This document shows, one piece after another, positions 1 to 5,342 of a stretch of 14,583 nt of DNA (the stretch's first letter is position 1; the number at the start of each line of letters is the position of its first letter). The translations under genes and the position numbers were made by a program. The DNA is from JACCYQ01 sp036675565 (GTDB lineage Bacteria > Bacteroidota > Bacteroidia > Chitinophagales > Chitinophagaceae), in assembly GCA_036675565.1 (NCBI GenBank), contig JAKFER010000201.1, positions 1 through 14,583 on the forward strand, written 5' to 3'. Under the pieces are notes generated by a model. It had not been told where the DNA came from. It made no database searches and saw only the letters and a list, made by a program, of their open reading frames with translations.

Positions 1-259
1 TCTGGTTCTGTTCGCAAACATCCGGCCTGCTGATGGCGCCGGCATGCACAACGCAATCGGGTTTAAAATCTTCAAATACAGAATCCACCTGGAATGGATC
101 CGTAAAATCCATGGGTTGATATGAAAACAATGGATCATTTTGAAACGAAAGCCGGGATTCACCTTTTCCGGTAGCCATCACCGTTATACCCGCATTTATC
201 AACTGGCGACATAAATAATATCCTAAAAATCCATTGGCGCCGGTGATGAGAACCTTCAT
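1..259 (-). CDS. NAD(P)-dependent sugar-nucleotide epimerase/reductase (extended SDR, RmlD-like), 5' part only
   Basis: Only the first 86 codons are present; the gene runs off the left edge. The start is the ATG read from 259 downward (MKVLITGANGFLGYYL). Residues 7-13 (GANGFLG) are the glycine-rich nucleotide-binding loop of extended short-chain dehydrogenases. The segment VVHAGAISRPDVCEQN at about residues 70-85 matches the strand-4 region of RmlD (dTDP-4-dehydrorhamnose reductase) and related epimerases, where the cofactor lies next to the sugar-nucleotide site. No signal peptide is visible, as expected for a cytoplasmic enzyme of activated-sugar metabolism. The catalytic YxxxK and the substrate domain lie outside the window, so the exact reaction cannot be decided. 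A 7-bp tandem repeat begins seven bases upstream of the start codon. The gene follows the peptidase gene in the same direction across a repeat-filled gap. Confidence 0.85.
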   Translation of the reverse strand, partial: MKVLITGANGFLGYYLCRQLINAGITVMATGKGESRLSFQNDPLFSYQPMDFTDPFQVDSVFEDFKPDCVVHAGAISRPDVCEQNQ

Positions 260-265
260 GTCTGA

Positions 266-299
266 GTTTAGGGTTTAGAGTTTAGTGTTTAGAGTTTAG
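266..299. repeat. 7-bp tandem repeat, GTTTAG plus one variable base, five copies
   Basis: GTTTAG occurs at 266, 273, 280, 287 and 294, exactly seven bases apart, with only the seventh base varying (G, A, T, A, then A). A decayed sixth unit follows at 301. On the minus strand, which is the sense strand of both flanking genes, it reads CTAAACN. It lies in the leader of the epimerase/reductase gene, ending seven bases before the start codon. A change in copy number would alter leader length by seven bases. No function is evident. Confidence 0.9.
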
Positions 300-310
300 A
301 AGTTAAACGG

Positions 311-350
311 TTGTTGAACTATTGTTGAACAATTGTTTAACAATAGTTCA
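311..350. repeat. Three 11-bp direct repeats that form a 36-bp palindrome
   Basis: Three 11-bp units lie head to tail at 311-321 (TTGTTGAACTA), 322-332 (TTGTTGAACAA) and 333-343 (TTGTTTAACAA). Positions 315-350 are also an almost perfect palindrome with arms of 18 bases and no spacer. Seventeen of the 18 pairs are Watson-Crick, and the exception (327 with 338) is a G-T pair. As RNA it would make a stem of about 16 pairs with a four-base loop. No T-tract follows on either side, so it is not a classical intrinsic terminator. It may still fold at the 3' end of the peptidase transcript. Confidence 0.85.
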
Positions 351-368
351 TCTATGGTAAACTGACAT

Positions 369-416
369 TCAACTTATCAACAAATCAACCGATCAACTTT
401 TCAACAATTCAACCAA
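369..416. repeat. 8-bp tandem repeat, TCAAC plus three variable bases, six copies
   Basis: TCAAC occurs at 369, 377, 385, 393, 401 and 409, always eight bases apart. The five-base core never varies, while the three spacer bases differ in each unit (TTA, AAA, CGA, TTT, AAT, CAA). In the peptidase transcript the unit reads GUUGANNN and begins directly after the stop codon. It can pair in part with the GTTCAAC-like units of the neighbouring 11-bp repeat. An invariant core with free spacers suggests that the core and its spacing are conserved, not the whole unit. Confidence 0.9.
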
Positions 417-417
417 A

Positions 418-2565
418 CTAAAAAGCTTTTTTAGTACTGGGCTGAATCACTTTGTCCTTGTGTTTAAATGGCATGTTGAGATTATACATCACAAAGCTCC
501 AGATATCTGTGGCTTCTTCAATTTGTTTGCTGGTTGGTTTTCCTGCACCATGCCCGGCTTTGCTTTCAATCCTGATCAGGGTTGGGTTTGCACCATTGTT
601 TGCTTCCTGCAGGGCAGCGGCAAATTTAAAGGAATGCGCAGGCACTACACGGTCGTCATGATCTGCTGTAGTTATTAATGTAGCTGGATAGCGAACATTT
701 TTTCGCAGGTTATGCAAAGGTGAATATTTATACAGGTATTCAAAATCTTTCGGGTTATCACTTCTTCCATATTCCGTTGCCCATGCATAACCGATAGTGA
801 ATTGATGATAACGCAGCATATCGAGTACACCAACCTGTGGAATGGCCACTTTAAACAGTTCCGGGCGTTGGGTCATAGCCGCACCTACCAACAAACCCCC
901 ATTGCTTCCGCCACGAATGGCAATATGTTCCGGGCTGGTATATTTTTCTTTGACCAGGTATTCAGCCGCCGCAATAAAATCGTCAAAAACATTCTGTTTG
1001 TTTTCGAGCATGCCGCCTTTATGCCATTCTTCTCCATATTCACTGCCTCCCCTTAAACTGGGTTGCGCATAAATGCCACCTTGTTCCATGAAGAAGGCAT
1101 TCTGCAAATTAAAACCGGGGGTCATGGGAATATTAAATCCACCATAACTGTAAAGCATAACCGGGTTTTTACCATCCAGTTTTAATCCTTTTTTATAAGA
1201 TAAGAACATGGGCACTTTGGTGCCGTCTTTACTGGTATAAAAAACCTGGCGGGTTTCGTATTGTGAAGGATCAAATTTTGCTTCACTTTTTCTGAACAAA
1301 GTGCTCTTGCCCGTCTTCATATCATAATGAAAAATACTGGCGGGATATGCAAAAGAAGAGTATGTGTAAAAAAGTTCATCTTCCGTTTTTCGGCTTCCAA
1401 ATCCACCGGCACTGCCGATGCCCGGTAATTTTATTTCCCTGATCAATTTACCTTCATAGTCATACTGGTAAGTGCGGGTAGAGGCATCCTTAAGATAAGA
1501 AGCAAACAAATATCCGCCTGCTGTATTCACACCCTGTAATGCCTCTTTTTTTTCGGGGATCATTGTTTTCCAGTTTTCTGTGCCCGGATTTTTTGGATCA
1601 ATTGCAACCACTTTAAAATTGGGTGCACCATCATTTGTTAACACCAGCAAGAGACCGCCTTTATTATCAATAACGGAAGGTTCTGTTTTAAAACCGGGTA
1701 TGAGTAACCGAAAATCTTTTTGAGTTGCATCCTGCATGTCTTTATACCAGATCTCGCCGCCACTGGTACCTTCAGAAGTGGAAATAACCAGGAAACGTCC
1801 GTCATCAGTCAGCATGGCCCCACCAAAACGTTGCGGATGTTCGGGATCTTCGTAAATCAACTGGTCTTCAGATTGCGGTGTACCTACTTTATGATAGTAA
1901 ACCTGCTGCGTTGCATTCACGCCTTTTAGTTTGTCCTGCTCTTTGGGTTCCGGGTAACGACTGTAATAAAATCCTTCATCACCGTTCCAACTGAACCCGG
2001 TAAATTTTAACCAATCCAACTCATCATCAAGTTTTTCTTTGGTTGCCACATCCATAATAAACCCCGTTTGCCAATCACTTCCGGATTGGGAAATGGAATA
2101 GGCCATGTACTTGGCATTTTTTGAAAAACTCATCACATTTAAAGCGGCCGTTCCATCATCTGATAATTTATTGGGATCAAAAAATAATTCAGCTTCATCC
2201 TTTAAATTCTTTAACCGGTAATAAACATATTGATTCTGCAGTCCATTATTTTTGGCAAAATAATAATACGCCCCATGTTTGTATGGCGCTGTATATTTTT
2301 GAAAATCCCAGAGTTCTTCAAATCGTTTTTTTATTTCGTGACGGTAAGGTATAGCCGAAAGGTATTGCCCGGTTAAGGCATTTTGGGTTTTTACCCAATC
2401 CTTGGTTTCGGTACTATTATCATCTTCCAGCCAGCGATAAGGATCAGCCACCATGGTTCCATGATAATCATCCTTTGTGTCCAGTTTCTTAGTTTCTGGA
2501 TATTTAACCTGTGCTGCTACATAGAATGGGGTAAGGAGTAATAAGTAAATACAAAGCTTTCTCAT
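418..2565 (-). CDS. Secreted prolyl oligopeptidase (peptidase family S9A)
   Basis: A serine peptidase that cleaves short peptides after proline, 715 residues against about 710 for the family. Residues 1-18 form a signal peptide ending VAA before Q19, which places the mature enzyme in the periplasm or outside the cell. The N-terminal S9A region (about 22-80, with DPYRWLED at 41-48) leads into a seven-bladed beta-propeller (about 80-430) and a C-terminal alpha/beta-hydrolase domain. The catalytic triad is visible: Ser554 in GGSNGG, Asp637 in HDDRVVP and His672 in KAGHGAGKP. The nucleophile-domain motif YSYGGFNIP (473-481) is also present. The gene is intact, and its likely role is peptide scavenging. 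It is divergent from pfkA; the 155-bp space between them carries two adjacent palindromes. Other S9 activities are less likely given the close match to the S9A motifs. Confidence 0.96.
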   Translation of the reverse strand: MRKLCIYLLLLTPFYVAAQVKYPETKKLDTKDDYHGTMVADPYRWLEDDNSTETKDWVKTQNALTGQYLSAIPYRHEIKKRFEELWDFQKYTAPYKHGAYYYFAKNNGLQNQYVYYRLKNLKDEAELFFDPNKLSDDGTAALNVMSFSKNAKYMAYSISQSGSDWQTGFIMDVATKEKLDDELDWLKFTGFSWNGDEGFYYSRYPEPKEQDKLKGVNATQQVYYHKVGTPQSEDQLIYEDPEHPQRFGGAMLTDDGRFLVISTSEGTSGGEIWYKDMQDATQKDFRLLIPGFKTEPSVIDNKGGLLLVLTNDGAPNFKVVAIDPKNPGTENWKTMIPEKKEALQGVNTAGGYLFASYLKDASTRTYQYDYEGKLIREIKLPGIGSAGGFGSRKTEDELFYTYSSFAYPASIFHYDMKTGKSTLFRKSEAKFDPSQYETRQVFYTSKDGTKVPMFLSYKKGLKLDGKNPVMLYSYGGFNIPMTPGFNLQNAFFMEQGGIYAQPSLRGGSEYGEEWHKGGMLENKQNVFDDFIAAAEYLVKEKYTSPEHIAIRGGSNGGLLVGAAMTQRPELFKVAIPQVGVLDMLRYHQFTIGYAWATEYGRSDNPKDFEYLYKYSPLHNLRKNVRYPATLITTADHDDRVVPAHSFKFAAALQEANNGANPTLIRIESKAGHGAGKPTSKQIEEATDIWSFVMYNLNMPFKHKDKVIQPSTKKAF

Positions 2566-2596
2566 AAAAATGATTATTTAAAATACTAACGACTGT

Positions 2597-2621
2597 GTGT
2601 ATGCCATACACGTTAATTAAC
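2597..2621. promoter_or_regulatory. Two adjacent palindromes between the peptidase gene and pfkA (possible operator)
   Basis: GTGTATGCCATACAC (2597-2611) is a perfect 7-1-7 inverted repeat. It is followed without a gap by GTTAATTAAC (2612-2621), a perfect 10-bp palindrome. They sit in the divergent promoter region, 31 bases upstream of the peptidase start codon and about 100 bases upstream of the pfkA start. The symmetry fits binding of a dimeric regulator, but no regulator gene is nearby and the function is inference. Confidence 0.4.
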
Positions 2622-2628
2622 AATACCT

Positions 2629-2636
2629 TATTTTTG
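2629..2636 (+). promoter_or_regulatory. Candidate -7 box for pfkA
   Basis: TATTTTTG fits the Bacteroidota housekeeping -7 consensus TAnnTTTG. It lies 84 bases upstream of the pfkA start codon, giving an untranslated leader of about 75-80 bases. No clear TTTG element is found at the expected -33 position, so the assignment is weak. The two palindromes at 2597-2621 would overlap its -33 region. Confidence 0.3.
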
Positions 2637-2720
2637 TCCGCTTTTAGCAAAATAAGCTATTTTCCTAATTAGTAATTTGGCTCGAAACGATTTTAATTGA
2701 AAGGCATTAGATAATTATTA

Positions 2721-3704
2721 ATGGTAAAAAAAGTAACCAAAATTGGTGTGCTTACCTCGGGAGGAGATTCTCCTGGTATGAATGCCGCCATCCGGGCGGT
2801 TGTCCGCACAGGCATCTATCATGGTATGGAAATGTATGGCATCATGCGTGGATACCAGGGTTTGATAGAAGATGATATCGTAAAAATGGAGACCCGCTCG
2901 GTTGCCAACATCATTCAGCGGGGTGGCACCATCCTCAAAACCGCCAGGTGCAAGGAGTTTTATGAATATGAGGGTCGGAAAAAAGCCTACAAAAATTTAA
3001 AGAAAAGAGGCATTAATGGTCTTGTGATCATTGGTGGCGACGGGTCATTCCGTGGTGCCGTAAAATTCAGCCAGGAATTTGACATTCCATGTATTGGCAT
3101 TGCAGGCACGATTGATAAGGATATTCATGGCACTGATTTCACCATTGGGTTTGATACTGCAGTAAATACCGCCGTGGAAGCTATCGATAAGATCAGGGAT
3201 ACTATGGATGCGCATGACCGTGTTTTCATCATAGAAGTAATGGGCCGCGATGCGGGATATATTGCACTGCACAGTGGTATTGCCACGGGTGCTGAAAATA
3301 TCCTGATCCCGGAAAGAAAAACGGAAATTAAAGACCTTGTGCAATCCTTACAGGAAAAAGAAAGAAGAAAAAAACTGGTGAACCTGATTGTAGTAGCGGA
3401 AGGTGATGATTTTGGAGGTGCCAATGAAGTTCAGAAAATCATACAGGACGAATTACCCAATTCAGAAATCAGGGTTTGTATCCTGGGTCATATTCAACGT
3501 GGTGGTTCTCCCTCCTGCCTGGACCGCCTGATTGCCAGCCGCATGGGTTACCAGGCTGTTGAATGTTTAAGAGAAGGACGACACAATGTATTTGTTGGCA
3601 TCCTGAATAATAAAATGCATTATATACCACTTGAAAACGCGGTTAAATCAAAAAGCAAGATCAGCGACGAATGGATGAAGATCGTAAAGATCCTGGCTTC
3701 TTAA
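2721..3704 (+). CDS. pfkA: ATP-dependent 6-phosphofructokinase
   Basis: Phosphorylates fructose 6-phosphate to fructose 1,6-bisphosphate, the committed step of glycolysis, in the cytoplasm. At 327 residues it matches the bacterial short form (E. coli 320). Visible motifs are GGDSPGMN (14-21, ATP loop), GGDGS (105-109, where glycine instead of aspartate marks the ATP- over the pyrophosphate-dependent type), MGRDAGY (174-180, sugar-phosphate site) and GHIQRGGSP (256-264, substrate binding). The catalytic loop reads AGTIDKDI (128-135), whereas the usual form is PGTIDNDI. Both catalytic aspartates (132 and 134) are kept, but the asparagine between them is lysine and the preceding proline is alanine. 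The ATG at 2721 gives the expected N-terminus. Pyruvate kinase follows after 85 bases without a terminator, so the two are probably co-transcribed. Confidence 0.95.
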   Translation: MVKKVTKIGVLTSGGDSPGMNAAIRAVVRTGIYHGMEMYGIMRGYQGLIEDDIVKMETRSVANIIQRGGTILKTARCKEFYEYEGRKKAYKNLKKRGINGLVIIGGDGSFRGAVKFSQEFDIPCIGIAGTIDKDIHGTDFTIGFDTAVNTAVEAIDKIRDTMDAHDRVFIIEVMGRDAGYIALHSGIATGAENILIPERKTEIKDLVQSLQEKERRKKLVNLIVVAEGDDFGGANEVQKIIQDELPNSEIRVCILGHIQRGGSPSCLDRLIASRMGYQAVECLREGRHNVFVGILNNKMHYIPLENAVKSKSKISDEWMKIVKILAS

Positions 3705-3731
3705 AAAAACACAATCCCCGGGAAACTGATT

Positions 3732-3785
3732 ACTTGTTATTGGTTACCCACTCCTGATTTATAAATTAACAAGTTTAAGCGCTTA
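3732..3785 (+). other. Inverted repeats in the pfkA-pyk gap
   Basis: The 85-bp gap holds ACTTGTTA (3732-3739) and its exact complement TAACAAGT (3767-3774), enclosing 27 bases, followed by the palindrome TAAGCGCTTA (3776-3785) four bases before the pyruvate kinase start codon. These could fold in the leader of the second gene. No T-tract follows, so I do not call a terminator. Arms this short may also arise by chance. Confidence 0.25.
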
Positions 3786-3789
3786 GATT

Positions 3790-5280
3790 ATGTCAAAAAA
3801 TGTAGACAAGTATTATCATAAAACAATGAACAAGCTGGCGGGTATTGAACACAGTTCACACCGTACCAAGATTGTTGCAACAGTGGGCCCTGCCTGCGAT
3901 ACCTATGAAAAATTACTGGAGCTGGTCCAGGTAGGTGTAAATGTTTTCAGGTTGAATTTTTCCCATGGATCCCATGAAAACAAAGCAGAGATTATTAAAC
4001 ATATCCGTAAGATCAATAACACGGAACCTTACAATATTGCTATTTTAGGCGATCTGCAAGGACCGAAACTTAGGGTTGGCCAGATTGAAAACGGCATCAT
4101 GGAAGTAAATGCCGGCGATGTATTAACCTTCACCAATACTAAAGTGATTGGTAATATGGAAAGGGTTTATGTATCCTACCCCAACCTGCATGCAGATGTA
4201 AAACCAGGTAACCTGATCATGATAGATGATGGGAAACTGGAAGTAAAAGTATTAGAGGTATTGGCTAACAATGATGTTAAAGTGGAAGTTACCATGGGTG
4301 GTTTTTTATCATCCAACAAAGGCGTTAATTTACCCGATACCAAAATCTCACTGCCAGCATTAACCGAAAAAGATTTTGAAGATCTTGAATTCATCATTGA
4401 CCAGCAATTAGATTGGGTAGCTTTATCATTTGTGCGCAGTGTGAAGGATCTCGAAATTTTACGCAATCGCTTAAATGAAAGAAAAAGCAAAACAAAAATC
4501 ATTGCCAAAATAGAAAAACCCGAAGCTTTACAAAACATCCGGGATATTATTGTTGAATCGGATGGAATTATGATCGCCCGTGGTGACCTGGGTGTTGAGT
4601 TACCCATCGAAAAAGTTCCTTTGATCCAGAAACAGATCATTCGTAAATGTTTGCATCGTGCAAAACCGGTGATCGTTGCTACGCAGATGATGGAAAGTAT
4701 GATCGACCGGATTAAACCAAACCGCAGTGAAATTACGGACGTAGCTAACGCGGTGCTGGAAGGCGCTGATGCGGTTATGCTCAGTGGCGAAACAGCAACA
4801 GGAAATCACCCGGCTTTGGTGGTACAAACCATGCGCAAGATCATTATGGAGGTGGAAAGAACGGATTACAAATATGACTTGTCGGAAGAACTGGTTCCTC
4901 AACCACACTCACCTTCTTTTTTAAGTGATGCCATTTGTTACAATGCCTGCAAACTGGCTAAAGATGCTTCGGCTGAAGCATTGGTAGGTATGACGCAAAG
5001 TGGTTATACCGGCTTTATGCTCAGTAGCTACCGGCCCAAATCGCCTTTGTATATTTTTACCAAAGAAAGAAGCCTGGTAAACCAGTTAAGTTTAAGCTGG
5101 GGAGTAAGAGCATTTCACTATGAAGAAGAAAACAGTTTGGATGATATTATTTTCGACCAGATTCATATTTTGAAGGAAAGAGGATTTTTAAAACCCGGTG
5201 ATACTGTTGTTAATACAGGAAGTACCCCGATTCATTTACACCTGCCAACCAATGTTTTGAAGATCACTAAGGTTGATTAA
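3790..5280 (+). CDS. pyk: Pyruvate kinase
   Basis: Transfers phosphate from phosphoenolpyruvate to ADP, forming pyruvate and ATP, in the cytoplasm. At 496 residues it is a little longer than the usual 470-480 because of an N-terminal extension of about 24 residues before the conserved HRTKIVATVGPA. The active-site motifs are intact: NVFRLNFSHG (51-60, including Arg54, Asn56 and Ser58), GDLQGPKLRVG (87-97), the signature IIAKIEKPEAL (237-247, catalytic Lys240 and metal ligand Glu242), ARGDLGVE (263-270) and ATQMMESM (297-304). The C-terminal allosteric-type domain runs from about residue 370 to the end. The ATG at 3790 is preferred; a second ATG at 3826 would remove 12 residues and cannot be excluded. 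It pairs with pfkA as the two classical control points of glycolysis and ends at a strong terminator. Confidence 0.96.
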   Translation: MSKNVDKYYHKTMNKLAGIEHSSHRTKIVATVGPACDTYEKLLELVQVGVNVFRLNFSHGSHENKAEIIKHIRKINNTEPYNIAILGDLQGPKLRVGQIENGIMEVNAGDVLTFTNTKVIGNMERVYVSYPNLHADVKPGNLIMIDDGKLEVKVLEVLANNDVKVEVTMGGFLSSNKGVNLPDTKISLPALTEKDFEDLEFIIDQQLDWVALSFVRSVKDLEILRNRLNERKSKTKIIAKIEKPEALQNIRDIIVESDGIMIARGDLGVELPIEKVPLIQKQIIRKCLHRAKPVIVATQMMESMIDRIKPNRSEITDVANAVLEGADAVMLSGETATGNHPALVVQTMRKIIMEVERTDYKYDLSEELVPQPHSPSFLSDAICYNACKLAKDASAEALVGMTQSGYTGFMLSSYRPKSPLYIFTKERSLVNQLSLSWGVRAFHYEEENSLDDIIFDQIHILKERGFLKPGDTVVNTGSTPIHLHLPTNVLKITKVD

Positions 5281-5297
5281 TCAATCATTAAAAATAT

Positions 5298-5334
5298 AAA
5301 AAAATGAGAAGGCATTTAACCTTCTCATTTTTTT
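5298..5334. terminator. Bidirectional intrinsic terminator between pyk and the receptor gene
   Basis: ATGAGAAGG (5304-5312) pairs perfectly with CCTTCTCAT (5320-5328) around a seven-base loop. Runs of A before and T after extend the stem to about 15 pairs and give a T-tract when read from either strand. It lies 17 bases after the pyruvate kinase stop and 8 bases beyond the receptor stop on the other strand, so it can end both convergent transcripts. Confidence 0.9.
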
Positions 5335-5342
5335 TGAACTTT

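Noticed and set aside
315..350. Intrinsic terminator at the 36-bp palindrome
   Set aside because: No T-tract follows on either strand and the stem is AT-rich, unlike the two clear terminators at 5298-5334 and 8395-8424.
266..416. CRISPR array
   Set aside because: The units are 7, 11 and 8 bases without 20-40-base spacers, and no cas gene is present.
418..2565. Cytoplasmic (non-secreted) prolyl oligopeptidase
   Set aside because: The N-terminus has a clear hydrophobic signal peptide with a cleavage site before Gln19, so the protein is exported.
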